Source of the DNA: Methylotenera sp.
Lineage (GTDB): Bacteria; Pseudomonadota; Gammaproteobacteria; Burkholderiales; Methylophilaceae
DNA length: 64,000 nt
NCBI GenBank assembly: GCA_013141495.1
Contig: JABFQV010000009.1
Location: 62,001 to 126,000 of the forward strand
Direction of reading: 5' to 3'
This document shows, in pieces, positions 55,297 to 64,000 of this stretch; position 1 is the first letter of the stretch; each line of letters opens with the position of its first letter. The notes beneath the pieces were generated by a model, which searched no databases, was not told where the DNA came from, and worked only from the letters and a program-made list of their open reading frames with translations. Both the position numbers and the translations under genes were made by a program.

Positions 55297-56103
55297 TTAG
55301 AATGTTTTTTGAACGAATACTGTAAAAGTGTCGTCACCAATGTTGTCACCTAGGAACGTATAGCCAGCATCTTCTGCATCGGTACCGGTGTAGAACGCAC
55401 CAACATTAACGCCATTACTCCAAGATTTGGTTGCGCCAATTTTCCAGTCGTTATAAGTGTAAAGTTTGTCATTACTTGCACCAGCAACGCTACCTTTGTA
55501 ATCTTGGTAGCCGTAATGCAAGTTAGCTGTGATGCCTGTTTCACCAACAGGAATGTTTGCATTTAATTCAGCATAGTAAGAGCCGTCTGAGTTTTCTGCA
55601 CCGAAAATGTCAGTAATGCCGTATGAAACTTTAGCCTGCAACCATTTGTATGAAAGTGCACCGTAAGCTTCTAAAGTGTACGGATCAGTAAAGCCTGCAG
55701 CAGCTCTGCCTGTAGCAGTTTTGCTACCTGGGTAAACATAATTTAAAAGACCAACATCATAGCCGATACCAGAATCGCCGAAAGCGCCACGATAGCCACC
55801 ATAGATATCAAGCTCTAAACTTGAGCCATCATAGTTGCCGCCGTCTTCTAGCCAGCTGATGTTTGAAGCCCAAGCGCCTGCATACAAACCGCTAGCGTGT
55901 GAGTAGTCAACACCGCCTTGGATTGCAGGTTTTCCATCAGTTTGTGTTAAACCGCGGAAAATATATTGGCTGAATAAACCAACGTTATAAGCAACTGTAT
56001 GTGGTGAAGCAGGTGCAACAGCTGGTGCTGCATCTTCAGCAAATGATACTGTTGGCACTGAAAGTGCCCCTAGAACTGCAAGTGATAATAATGATTTACG
56101 CAT
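55297..56103 (-). CDS. torF: TorF-type outer membrane protein (TIGR02001 family)
   Basis: A signal peptide (to about residue 22, ending SFA) is followed by a beta-barrel of about 245 residues with the family start VAYNVGLFSQYIFRGLTQTD and repeats ending in aromatic residues; the C-terminus is FVQKTF. The start at 56103 has a strong AAGGAG 7 nt upstream; the longer reading to 56241 is not needed. The gene leads the minus-strand series torF-glnK-amtB and follows a sigma-54 promoter. This family often accompanies amtB or urea genes. Its substrate is not known, though uptake of nitrogen compounds fits the context. Confidence 0.85.
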   Translation of the reverse strand: MRKSLLSLAVLGALSVPTVSFAEDAAPAVAPASPHTVAYNVGLFSQYIFRGLTQTDGKPAIQGGVDYSHASGLYAGAWASNISWLEDGGNYDGSSLELDIYGGYRGAFGDSGIGYDVGLLNYVYPGSKTATGRAAAGFTDPYTLEAYGALSYKWLQAKVSYGITDIFGAENSDGSYYAELNANIPVGETGITANLHYGYQDYKGSVAGASNDKLYTYNDWKIGATKSWSNGVNVGAFYTGTDAEDAGYTFLGDNIGDDTFTVFVQKTF

Positions 56104-56155
56104 GACGCTTAACTCCTTAGTAGTAATAAAATAAAAAGCACACATCAATCCATAA

Positions 56156-56170
56156 GCAAACGGCGTGCCA
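56156..56170 (-). promoter_or_regulatory. Sigma-54 promoter of torF-glnK-amtB
   Basis: Reading the minus strand, TGGCACGCCGTTTGC has the invariant GG and GC separated by 10 nt, with a match to TGGCAC(N5)TTGC. It lies 53 nt upstream of the torF ATG. A half-site TGCACC for NtrC-like activators lies upstream at about 56203-56208. Nitrogen limitation control by NtrC is therefore likely. Confidence 0.8.
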
Positions 56171-56280
56171 ACAATAAATTTCTTTATAATCAATAAGATA
56201 ATGTTGCACCTTAACGCATGTTTTTTGTATCGATCAAGCATAATCTGCTAAACTGCCACCAACTTATTGAGGAATACAAC

Positions 56281-56520
56281 ATGCTTGATTCGCACAAAAT
56301 TAACGAAATATCAAATAAAATCAAAGAGATAGTTGGAACCTCTCCGTTGGCTGATGTAGATAAAAACATCAATGCACTATTAAAGGGCATGTTCACCAAA
56401 ATGGAGCTTGTTTCACGTGAGGAGTTTGATGTGCAAGCTGAAGTGCTGCGCAATACGCGGCAAAAGCTGGAATTATTAGAGGCCAAATTAGCGGAAATAG
56501 AAACAAAACAAAAACCATGA
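56281..56520 (+). CDS. ubiK: Ubiquinone biosynthesis accessory factor UbiK
   Basis: A 79-residue coiled-coil protein (YqiC family) needed for efficient aerobic ubiquinone synthesis with UbiJ. Start MLDSHKINEISNKI is chosen at 56281 because GAGGAA lies 8 nt before it. The conserved C-terminal part REEFDVQAEVLRNTRQKLE and the ending ELEAK type pattern fit. It is followed by comM after 10 nt. Confidence 0.85.
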   Translation: MLDSHKINEISNKIKEIVGTSPLADVDKNINALLKGMFTKMELVSREEFDVQAEVLRNTRQKLELLEAKLAEIETKQKP

Positions 56521-56530
56521 GGCCACTTTG

Positions 56531-58054
56531 ATGAGCTTAGCCGTATTATATAGCCGCGCGCTAAGCGGTATGGAGGCACCCGAGGTGGTGGTTGAGGTGC
56601 ACCTCGCCAACGGCCTGCCTAGTTTTACTATTGTGGGTTTACCTGAGACCGAGGTGAAGGAAAGCAAAGACCGCGTGCGTGCGGCTTTACTTACCGCGCA
56701 GTTTGAGTTTCCAGCACGACGTATTACCGTGAATCTTGCACCTGCTGATTTACCCAAAGAAAGCGGACGTTACGACTTACCCATCGCCTTGGGTATTTTA
56801 GCGGCATCTGGGCAGATACCTTCTGCGGCGTTGAGCCACTATGAATTTGCTGGTGAATTAGCACTAACGGGCGAACTGCGCCCAATAAGAGGTGCGCTAG
56901 CTATGACCTCCAGCATGATGCGCCATACGAATAACAGCGGATTATTACAAAATGCACCAAAACGTGCATTTATCTTACCCCAAATGAGTGCATCTGAAGC
57001 GGCTTTGGTGCGCGATGCCATTATCTACCCAGCAAAATCACTGCTTGAGGTTTGCGCACATTTAAGCGGTCACACTGCATTAACGCAACTAGCGCCTAAC
57101 GATCAACAGCATGAATTCTCTTATCCGGATTTTAGTGACGTAAAAGCGCAAAGTATGCCCAAACGCGCCCTAGAGATTGCCGCAGCAGGCGGACATAGCG
57201 TGATTTTGAGCGGCCCGCCAGGCACTGGTAAAAGTATGTTAGCCAGCCGTTTTGCGGGTATTTTGCCCAGTATGACCGAGGATGAAGCCTTAGAATCCGC
57301 TGCGATACAATCATTAAATGGCAGTTATAAGCTTGAAAACTGGAAGCGCAGACCTTATCGCGCACCGCACCATACCGCGTCAGGCGTAGCTTTGGTGGGC
57401 GGTGGCGGCATCCCACGTCCCGGGGAAATTAGTTTGGCGCACAATGGCGTTTTATTTTTAGATGAGTTGCCAGAATTTGATCGAAAAGTATTGGAAGTGT
57501 TGCGCGAGCCGCTTGAAAGTGGGCATATCACTATTTCACGCGCGGCGCGGCAGGCGGAATACCCTGCTAGGTTTCAGCTGATTGCGGCCATGAACCCATG
57601 CCCTTGTGGCTACTTGGGTCATTACAATAACAAGTGTCGTTGCACGCCGGATCAAGTGTCGCGCTATAAAGCTAAAATTTCCGGGCCCTTGCTAGATCGT
57701 ATTGATTTGCATATTGAAGTGCCTGCGCTAAAAGAAGATGAGCTGATTCAAGCGAGTGATAGTGAACACTCACATGTCATTAGATTGCGTGTAGAAAAGG
57801 CACGAGCATTGCAATTAGCACGTCAAGGCAAGCCCAACAACCTACTGGGAACCAAAGAGATTGAGCAGTACTGCAAAGCCGATGATGCAGGGTTAACATT
57901 ACTCAAAACCGCTATTTCACGACTCAATTTATCAGCGCGTGCGTATCATCGTATATTAAAGGTAGCGCGTACCATTGCCGATTTGAGCGGTGACGCCGAT
58001 ATAAAACCCGCGCATATTGCCGAGGCAGTACAATATCGACGTGGTGCAATTTAG
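56531..58054 (+). CDS. comM: ComM/YifB family Mg-chelatase-like AAA+ ATPase
   Basis: A hexameric helicase that extends branch migration during natural transformation. The N-terminal Lon-like domain (LAVLYSRALSGMEAPEVVV) is followed by an AAA+ module with Walker A GPPGTGKSML, Walker B HNGVLFLDELPEFDR, and the Mg-chelatase C-terminal domain. A CPCGYLGHYNNKCRCT zinc-finger-like cluster is in the middle. I use the ATG at 56531; the TTG at 56528 is an artefact of alternative-start calling. Length of 507 residues is normal. Confidence 0.92.
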   Translation: MSLAVLYSRALSGMEAPEVVVEVHLANGLPSFTIVGLPETEVKESKDRVRAALLTAQFEFPARRITVNLAPADLPKESGRYDLPIALGILAASGQIPSAALSHYEFAGELALTGELRPIRGALAMTSSMMRHTNNSGLLQNAPKRAFILPQMSASEAALVRDAIIYPAKSLLEVCAHLSGHTALTQLAPNDQQHEFSYPDFSDVKAQSMPKRALEIAAAGGHSVILSGPPGTGKSMLASRFAGILPSMTEDEALESAAIQSLNGSYKLENWKRRPYRAPHHTASGVALVGGGGIPRPGEISLAHNGVLFLDELPEFDRKVLEVLREPLESGHITISRAARQAEYPARFQLIAAMNPCPCGYLGHYNNKCRCTPDQVSRYKAKISGPLLDRIDLHIEVPALKEDELIQASDSEHSHVIRLRVEKARALQLARQGKPNNLLGTKEIEQYCKADDAGLTLLKTAISRLNLSARAYHRILKVARTIADLSGDADIKPAHIAEAVQYRRGAI

Positions 58055-58120
58055 CGGGCTAATTACCTGATAAAACAGGTTGCATGATAAAATTAGATAA
58101 ACTTTAATCACTGATTCTTC

Positions 58121-61100
58121 ATGAACCAATCCATCGTATCAGCAACAGAAATCAAACTTCGCGCACTGCTCAAGGAACGCATCCTCATTCTGGATGGCGC
58201 CATGGGTACCATGATTCAGCAATACAAGCAGACCGAGGCGGATTATCGGGGTGAGCGTTTTGCCGACTTTGCTGCCCCAGCAGGCGAGCGCCAGTTGTTT
58301 GTAAAAGGCAATAACGAGCTGTTAAGCCTCACACAACCGCAGATTATTCAAGAAATTCACGAGCAATATTTGGCCGCAGGCGCCGACATTATCGAAACTA
58401 ATACTTTCGGTGCGACCAGTGTAGCGCAAGATGATTACCACATGGCGCATCTGGTTTACGAGATGAACGTGCAATCGGCCAAACTTGCCCGCGCTGCTTG
58501 CGATAAATACAGCACGCCTGACAAACCACGATTTGTAGCGGGTACGTTGGGACCTACCCCAAAAACTGCGAGCATCTCACCTGATGTAAATGACCCCGCA
58601 GCACGCAATGTGAGTTTTGATCAGTTAGTGAATGCTTACTTAGAGCAAACGCGTGCACTGGTAGAAGGTGGTGCCGATATTTTAATGGTAGAAACCATCT
58701 TTGATACGCTCAACTGCAAAGCCGCACTGTTTGCCATTGATACGTTTTTTGAAGAAAGTGGTTTACGTTACCCAATCATGATTTCGGGCACGGTGACCGA
58801 TGCTTCTGGGCGTATTTTGTCGGGCCAGACAGTCACGGCGTTTTGGCATTCGGTACGTCATGCCAAACCGCTGACCATCGGCTTAAACTGTGCATTAGGT
58901 GCCACGTTAATGCGCCCATATGCGGAAGAGCTGTCAAAAATTGCTGATACTTTTGTCTGCATTTATCCTAATGCGGGCTTGCCAAATCCGATGAGTGATA
59001 CCGGCTTTGATGAAACACCTGATGTGACGTCCAGCCTAGTTAAAGAGTTCGCTACCAGCGGATTTATCAACATAGCGGGCGGTTGTTGTGGCACTACCCC
59101 GCCGCACATCAAGGCTATTTACGAAGCGATTAAAGACCTGCCGCCCCGTCAGGTGCCGACACTTACACCGGTCACAAAACTCTCAGGCTTAGAGCCATTT
59201 ATCATTGATGAGACTTCGCTATTCGTCAATGTGGGTGAGCGCACCAACGTCACTGGCAGCAAAGCCTTCGCACGCATGATTATCAATGGCCAGTTTGAAG
59301 AAGCCTTGAGTGTGGCGCGGCAACAGGTAGAAAACGGCGCGCAGGTCATCGACATTAACATGGACGAAGGCATGCTCGATGCCGTGCAGGCAATGACGCA
59401 CTTTTTGAACTTAATCGCCAGTGAGCCTGATATTGCGCGCGTGCCGGTTATGATCGATTCCAGTAAGTGGAGTGTGATAGAAGCCGGCTTAAAATGTGTG
59501 CAAGGCAAATCGATTGTTAATTCCATCTCGATGAAAGAAGGCGAGGCGGAGTTTTTACGCCAAGCTAAACTTTGCCGTCGTTATGGTGCGGCCGTGATCG
59601 TGATGGCGTTTGACGAAAAAGGTCAGGCCGATACTTACGCGCGAAAAACAGAAATCTGCAAACGTGCTTATAATTTGCTTGTTGGCATGGATTTCCCGCC
59701 AGAAGATATTATTTTTGACCCCAACATTTTCGCCATTGCGACAGGGATTGAAGAGCACAACAACTACGCAGTGGACTTTATAGAAGCCACGCGCTGGATT
59801 AAGCAAAACTTACCGCATTCCAAAATATCCGGCGGCGTATCCAATGTAAGTTTCAGCTTTAGAGGCAACGACCCTGCGCGCGAGGCGATTCATACCGTAT
59901 TTTTATATCACGCCATTAAAGCTGGCATGACCATGGGTATTGTTAATGCAGGCATGATGGGCGTGTACGATGACCTTGCGCCTGAATTACGTGAACGTGT
60001 AGAAGATGTCGTGCTGAACCGCATCATAGACCCAAACAACCCACTCGCCCCAACCGAGCGCATGATAGAAATCGCCAGCACACTAGTGGCAGGCGGCAAA
60101 AAAGAGGCCGCCACGTTAGAGTGGCGCGGCACGGTGGAGACACCCACGCCAGTGGCTAAACGCCTGAGCTACGCCATGGTGCATGGCATTACCGACTTTA
60201 TTGTGGACGACACCGAAGAAGCGCGCGCGGCAGTAATGGCAAGCGGTGGCAGACCCATCCATGTGATTGAAGGCCCATTGATGGACGGTATGAACGTGGT
60301 CGGCGACTTATTCGGTCAAGGCAAGATGTTTTTACCGCAAGTGGTGAAATCTGCCCGCGTGATGAAGCAAGCGGTGGCGCATTTAATCCCGTTTATTGAA
60401 GCAGAGAAAGCGCTAGAGCAAGAACGCACAGGCGTAGTCGCCAAGCCCAAAGGTAAAGTAGTAATCGCCACAGTTAAAGGCGATGTGCACGACATCGGCA
60501 AAAATATTGTTTCAGTTGTATTGCAATGTAATAACTTTGAAGTGGTGAATATGGGGGTGATGGTGCCGGCGGCCGAAATTTTGGCGATGGCCAAAGCCGA
60601 AAATGCCGATATTATTGGTTTGTCGGGTTTGATTACACCATCATTAGAAGAAATGGCGTATGTGGCCAAAGAAATGCAACGCGACCCGTATTTTCATGGT
60701 TTAAGAACGCCGTTGCTCATTGGTGGCGCTACCACTTCTCGCGCTCATACCGCGGTCAAAATCGCCCCGCATTATGATGGCCCAGTCATTTATGTGGCAG
60801 ATGCTTCACGCTCAGTTGCAGTGATGCAGTCACTACTCACGCCTGAAACTAAAGATCACTACATTGCCGAAGTAAAGGCTGATTACGAGAAAGCACGTAA
60901 CCAACATGCCAATAAAAAAGGGGTGCCGTTACTCACGCTGGCAGATGCACGTGCAAATAAAGCTAAACTTTCTTTTAAAGGTGAGTTCGCACCCGTTAAG
61001 CCGAAATTTATCGGCCGCCGTGTATTTAAGAATATTGATTTAAGCTTGATTGCTAACTATATTGATTGGTCGCCATTTTTTCAAACTTGGGATTTGGCCG

Positions 61101-61927
61101 GTAGTTACCCGGCGATTTTGAGTGATAGCGTGGTAGGCGAAGCCGCAACTAAAGTATTTGCTGAAGCGCAAGCCATGCTTAAAAAAATCATCGATGGCAG
61201 ATGGCTTACCGCCAATGGCGTCATTGCACTCATGCCTGCTAACACAGTGCATGATGACGATATTGAAATCTACACCGACGAAAGTCGCGATCAAGTCGCC
61301 TTTACTTACTACGGCATGCGTCAGCAAAGCGTAAAACCTGTGATTGATGGCGTGGCTCGCCCGAATCAATGTTTAAGTGATTTTATTGCACCTAAAGGGC
61401 AAAATGGAGAACAAACAACGGCTGATTATATTGGCCTATTTGCCGTGACTGCCGGTCTGGGCATGGAGAAAATTGAAAAACGTTTCATCGATGCGCATGA
61501 CGATTACAGTAGCATTATGTTCAAATCGCTCGCTGACCGCCTTGCAGAAGCCTTTGCTGAATACATGCACGAGCGTATTCGCACCGATTTATGGGGTTAT
61601 GCGGCAAATGAGAAGTTAGCTGTTGAAGTGCTGATTAAAGAAGGTTATCAAGGCATCCGCCCCGCGCCTGGATACCCCGCCTGCCCTGACCATACCGTTA
61701 AAACCGATATGTTCAAGTTACTGCAATGCGAAGAAATCGACATGACATTGACGGAGTCCTTCGCCATGCAACCGGCGGCGGCGGTTTCTGGCTTTTATTT
61801 TGCACACAAAGAGGCCAAGTATTTTAGCGTGGACAAAATAGGTGAAGACCAGTTACTGGATATGGCGCAACGCAGAGGACTGCAAAAAGAGTATCTAGAA
61901 CGCTGGCTGGCGCCGAACCTTTCTTAA
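58121..61927 (+). CDS. metH: Cobalamin-dependent methionine synthase
   Basis: It transfers a methyl group from methyltetrahydrofolate to homocysteine. A homocysteine domain (to about 340) has zinc ligands Cys257 (NCALG) and Cys322-Cys323 (GGCCGTTP). A pterin domain (about 365-640) carries [18 protein letters not shown]. The cobalamin domain has His790 in [11 protein letters not shown], the lower axial ligand. A C-terminal activation domain (about 930-1250) ends with [20 protein letters not shown]. The length of 1268 is complete. No cobalamin riboswitch is visible in the 66-bp gap before it. Confidence 0.96.
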   Translation: MNQSIVSATEIKLRALLKERILILDGAMGTMIQQYKQTEADYRGERFADFAAPAGERQLFVKGNNELLSLTQPQIIQEIHEQYLAAGADIIETNTFGATSVAQDDYHMAHLVYEMNVQSAKLARAACDKYSTPDKPRFVAGTLGPTPKTASISPDVNDPAARNVSFDQLVNAYLEQTRALVEGGADILMVETIFDTLNCKAALFAIDTFFEESGLRYPIMISGTVTDASGRILSGQTVTAFWHSVRHAKPLTIGLNCALGATLMRPYAEELSKIADTFVCIYPNAGLPNPMSDTGFDETPDVTSSLVKEFATSGFINIAGGCCGTTPPHIKAIYEAIKDLPPRQVPTLTPVTKLSGLEPFIIDETSLFVNVGERTNVTGSKAFARMIINGQFEEALSVARQQVENGAQVIDINMDEGMLDAVQAMTHFLNLIASEPDIARVPVMIDSSKWSVIEAGLKCVQGKSIVNSISMKEGEAEFLRQAKLCRRYGAAVIVMAFDEKGQADTYARKTEICKRAYNLLVGMDFPPEDIIFDPNIFAIATGIEEHNNYAVDFIEATRWIKQNLPHSKISGGVSNVSFSFRGNDPAREAIHTVFLYHAIKAGMTMGIVNAGMMGVYDDLAPELRERVEDVVLNRIIDPNNPLAPTERMIEIASTLVAGGKKEAATLEWRGTVETPTPVAKRLSYAMVHGITDFIVDDTEEARAAVMASGGRPIHVIEGPLMDGMNVVGDLFGQGKMFLPQVVKSARVMKQAVAHLIPFIEAEKALEQERTGVVAKPKGKVVIATVKGDVHDIGKNIVSVVLQCNNFEVVNMGVMVPAAEILAMAKAENADIIGLSGLITPSLEEMAYVAKEMQRDPYFHGLRTPLLIGGATTSRAHTAVKIAPHYDGPVIYVADASRSVAVMQSLLTPETKDHYIAEVKADYEKARNQHANKKGVPLLTLADARANKAKLSFKGEFAPVKPKFIGRRVFKNIDLSLIANYIDWSPFFQTWDLAGSYPAILSDSVVGEAATKVFAEAQAMLKKIIDGRWLTANGVIALMPANTVHDDDIEIYTDESRDQVAFTYYGMRQQSVKPVIDGVARPNQCLSDFIAPKGQNGEQTTADYIGLFAVTAGLGMEKIEKRFIDAHDDYSSIMFKSLADRLAEAFAEYMHERIRTDLWGYAANEKLAVEVLIKEGYQGIRPAPGYPACPDHTVKTDMFKLLQCEEIDMTLTESFAMQPAAAVSGFYFAHKEAKYFSVDKIGEDQLLDMAQRRGLQKEYLERWLAPNLS

Positions 61928-61946
61928 AACCATTAAAATTAACTCT

Positions 61947-63359
61947 ATGCACATTCATATTTTAGGTATTTGCGGTACATTCATGGGTGGTATTGCCGTA
62001 TTGGCAAAAGCGGCTGGACATCGAGTTACCGGCTGTGACGCCAACGTTTACCCGCCCATGAGCACACAGTTAGAGGCGCAAGGGATAGAGCTGATTGAAG
62101 GTTTTTCACCTGAGCAAACCAAATTAAACCCTGATATTTATGTGATTGGCAACGTAGTGTCGCGCGGCAACCCGCTAATGGAAGCCATTCTAAATCAAGG
62201 CTTACCTTATATTTCCGGCCCGCAATGGTTGGCTGAGAATGTACTGCAAGGCAAGTGGGTGTTGGCAGTAGCGGGTACGCATGGTAAAACCACCACCAGC
62301 TCGATGTTAGCGTGGATATTAGAGTACGCAGGTTTGGCACCCGGCTTTTTAATCGGCGGTGTGCCTGAAAACTTTGCAGTTTCTGCACGGTTGCCGCAAG
62401 TACCTATTCAAGATAAAAACAGCGTTTCACCGTTTTTTGTCATTGAAGCAGATGAATATGACACGGCATTTTTTGATAAACGCTCTAAATTTGTACATTA
62501 CCGCCCGCGCACGGCGGTATTGAATAATCTGGAGTTTGACCACGCGGATATTTTTGAAGATCTAAACGCAATTGAAAAACAATTCCATCATTTAGTGCGT
62601 ACTGTTCCAGAGCAGGGCTTGGTGGTGGCTAACGGTAAAGAAGCCAGTTTACAGCGTGTCATTGATAAAGGCTGCTGGACCCCAGTAGAAAAATTTGGCA
62701 CAGATGCTGACTGGCAAGCGGCCAATGCACAAGGTAACGGCAGTTTTGATGTGCTTTACAAAGGCAAACCACAAGGCCGCGTCGCATGGAATTTATTAGG
62801 CGAACACAACCGCATGAATGCATTGGCGAGCATTGCCGCCGCCCGCCATGCAGGTGTTACAGTTGAAGTGAGCATCGCCGCCTTAACTGAATTTAAAAAT
62901 GTAAAACGCCGTATGGAAACACGCGGTGAGGTGAACGGCGTGACAGTGTACGATGACTTTGCGCATCACCCCACCGCAATTGAGACCACCGTGGCAGGCT
63001 TGCGCGCTAAAGTTGGCAACGCACGCGACGGTTCTAGTAACTACCCTAGAATCTTAGCAGTGTTAGAGCCGCGCTCTAACACCATGAAGCTGGGTGTAAT
63101 GAAAAACGCCCTACCCGCCAGCCTAAAAGAGGCCGATTTGGTGTTTTGCTTTTCTGCTAATTTGGGCTGGGATGTTACTGAGGCCTTGGCACCAATCAGT
63201 AACAAAACCCAAATACATGATGATTTAAAACAACTGGTAACGGCAATTACGCAAGCGGCAAAACCTGGTGACCACGTGCTGGTAATGAGCAATGGTGGCT
63301 TTGGCGGTGTTCATCAAAAGATATTAGATGCGTTACGAGTTAAATTTCAAGTAGAGTAA
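61947..63359 (+). CDS. mpl: UDP-N-acetylmuramate:tripeptide ligase (murein recycling)
   Basis: It reattaches the recovered tripeptide L-Ala-gamma-D-Glu-mDAP to UDP-MurNAc. The MurC-like ligase fold begins MHIHILGICGTFMGGIAVLAK; the P-loop AGTHGKTTTSSML and the catalytic Lys region in the AVLNNLEFDHADIF segment are seen. Length 470 is normal. It is 19 nt after metH on the same strand. With AmpD (earlier in the window) it supports an intact peptidoglycan recycling path. Confidence 0.93.
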   Translation: MHIHILGICGTFMGGIAVLAKAAGHRVTGCDANVYPPMSTQLEAQGIELIEGFSPEQTKLNPDIYVIGNVVSRGNPLMEAILNQGLPYISGPQWLAENVLQGKWVLAVAGTHGKTTTSSMLAWILEYAGLAPGFLIGGVPENFAVSARLPQVPIQDKNSVSPFFVIEADEYDTAFFDKRSKFVHYRPRTAVLNNLEFDHADIFEDLNAIEKQFHHLVRTVPEQGLVVANGKEASLQRVIDKGCWTPVEKFGTDADWQAANAQGNGSFDVLYKGKPQGRVAWNLLGEHNRMNALASIAAARHAGVTVEVSIAALTEFKNVKRRMETRGEVNGVTVYDDFAHHPTAIETTVAGLRAKVGNARDGSSNYPRILAVLEPRSNTMKLGVMKNALPASLKEADLVFCFSANLGWDVTEALAPISNKTQIHDDLKQLVTAITQAAKPGDHVLVMSNGGFGGVHQKILDALRVKFQVE

Positions 63360-63362
63360 AAG

Positions 63363-64000
63363 TTGGCTAATAAACTTAAAGAGGTGGAAGCTAAAGCGTT
63401 GGCCGCACTTATTGTTAAGTTAAAAACAATGAGCGTGATGAGTATTGCCATTTGGCTATCACTATGGGTGCATGCGGCAATTTTAAGTATTCACTTTAAG
63501 CCGGAACTTAAAAAATTTCGTGATAATTTACCCGTATTAGAAGTGGTATTAGTCAATGCAAAAACGCAAGCTAAGCCAGAAAACACTGAAGTGTATGCGC
63601 AAGCTAATTTAGACCGTGGCGGTAATACCGAGCTAGACCGAAAAATGAAAACGGCAATGCCCGCCTTAAAGCAGCAAAAGGCAGAGTTTACAGTCAAGCC
63701 AGAAGCTGTCACAAAAAAAGCCGCCAAAGCGTCTAAACAAGCGGCTGAACAAGTGCGAGAACAAAAAAACGTAGCCGAGCTAGAGAAACAAGCGCAAGCC
63801 CTGATGACGCAAATTAACGCGGCCAATATTGTAGAATCCAAACGAACACAAAAGGCGGCAGCAAAAGAAGCCAATGCTGACGATCAAAAAACGCCCGATA
63901 AAAAACTGAATTTGGCTGACATCACCGCAACCGCATTAGAAATGGACCGGCTGGAAGCGATTATTTCTAAACAGCAAGATGAGTACCAAAAACGCCCAAA
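63363..64000 (+). CDS. tonB: Energy transducer TonB, N-terminal part (cut by window edge)
   Basis: The frame runs open to the last base. It starts either at TTG 63363 or at the in-frame ATG 63429. One membrane anchor is seen (MSIAIWLSLWVHAAILSIHF), followed by a betaproteobacterial TonB segment LEVVLVNAKTQAKPEN and LDRGGNTELDR, then a long charged Ala/Lys/Glu/Gln helix. The receptor-binding C-terminal domain lies beyond the window. It follows mpl by only 3 nt. Confidence 0.8.
   Translation, partial: MANKLKEVEAKALAALIVKLKTMSVMSIAIWLSLWVHAAILSIHFKPELKKFRDNLPVLEVVLVNAKTQAKPENTEVYAQANLDRGGNTELDRKMKTAMPALKQQKAEFTVKPEAVTKKAAKASKQAAEQVREQKNVAELEKQAQALMTQINAANIVESKRTQKAAAKEANADDQKTPDKKLNLADITATALEMDRLEAIISKQQDEYQKRP

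Overview
The window looks like an ordinary chromosomal segment of a betaproteobacterium, most likely a methylotroph of the family Methylophilaceae (Methylotenera/Methylophilus type). This is inference from gene content, not from a search. The supports are a solitary pqqA (precursor of the methanol-dehydrogenase cofactor PQQ), 6-phosphogluconate dehydrogenase (used by the oxidative ribulose-monophosphate cycle), the cassette sigma factor/DUF3619/DUF3106/RDD, a PP0621-type small protein beside pilSR, and a betaproteobacterial TonB start. There is no prophage, integrase, transposase, rRNA or CRISPR array. Both ends cut genes: topA on the left and tonB on the right.

Layout. 0-3.4 kb: end of topA, a PBP7-type endopeptidase, a lone gcvH, and two short inverted-repeat elements. 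3.4-9 kb: a coiled-coil protein, holC and pepA on the minus strand, divergent from lptF-lptG (LPS export). 8.8-14.2 kb: an ECF-type sigma factor operon on the minus strand, then PP0621/pilS/pilR on the plus strand. 14.3-21.5 kb: a cation exchanger, ampD, an RND efflux pair and a UbiM-like hydroxylase. 21.7-25.3 kb: tRNA-Val and tRNA-Asp, small conserved proteins, a remnant of an EAL gene, lrgAB and nnrS. 26-31.9 kb: a four-gene minus-strand operon made of a phosphate-type porin, a PhnD-like binding lipoprotein, a GAF-PAS-GGDEF-EAL receptor and a CAP-domain secreted protein. 32-37.6 kb: divergent alkylation-repair genes (AlkA-type glycosylase and AlkB), a DUF2235 lipase-like protein with a lipoprotein partner, a cupin, a Sua5-type tRNA-modification enzyme and a MliC-like lipoprotein. 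37.7-48.5 kb: a second GGDEF-EAL protein, gnd, a dienelactone hydrolase, thiS-thiG, apaG, mltA and a third GGDEF protein. 48.7-56.2 kb: pqqA, an unusual two-gene envelope operon (TIM-barrel/Kdo-kinase-like fusion plus LTA-synthase-like sulfatase), and torF-glnK-amtB behind a well-matched sigma-54 promoter. 56.2-64 kb: ubiK, comM, metH, mpl and tonB.

Themes. Three proteins make or break cyclic-di-GMP, and all three keep the GGDEF motif and an RxxD inhibitory site. Nitrogen control is readable directly from the sigma-54 -24/-12 element in front of torF-glnK-amtB. Envelope functions recur: LptFG, AmpD, Mpl, PBP7, MltA and the sulfatase/kinase operon. The least explained items are the sulfatase/kinase pair, the porin-PhnD-GGDEF-EAL-CAP operon, the DUF2235/lipoprotein pair, and a set of short inverted-repeat elements, one type of which is present in two copies 43 kb apart.
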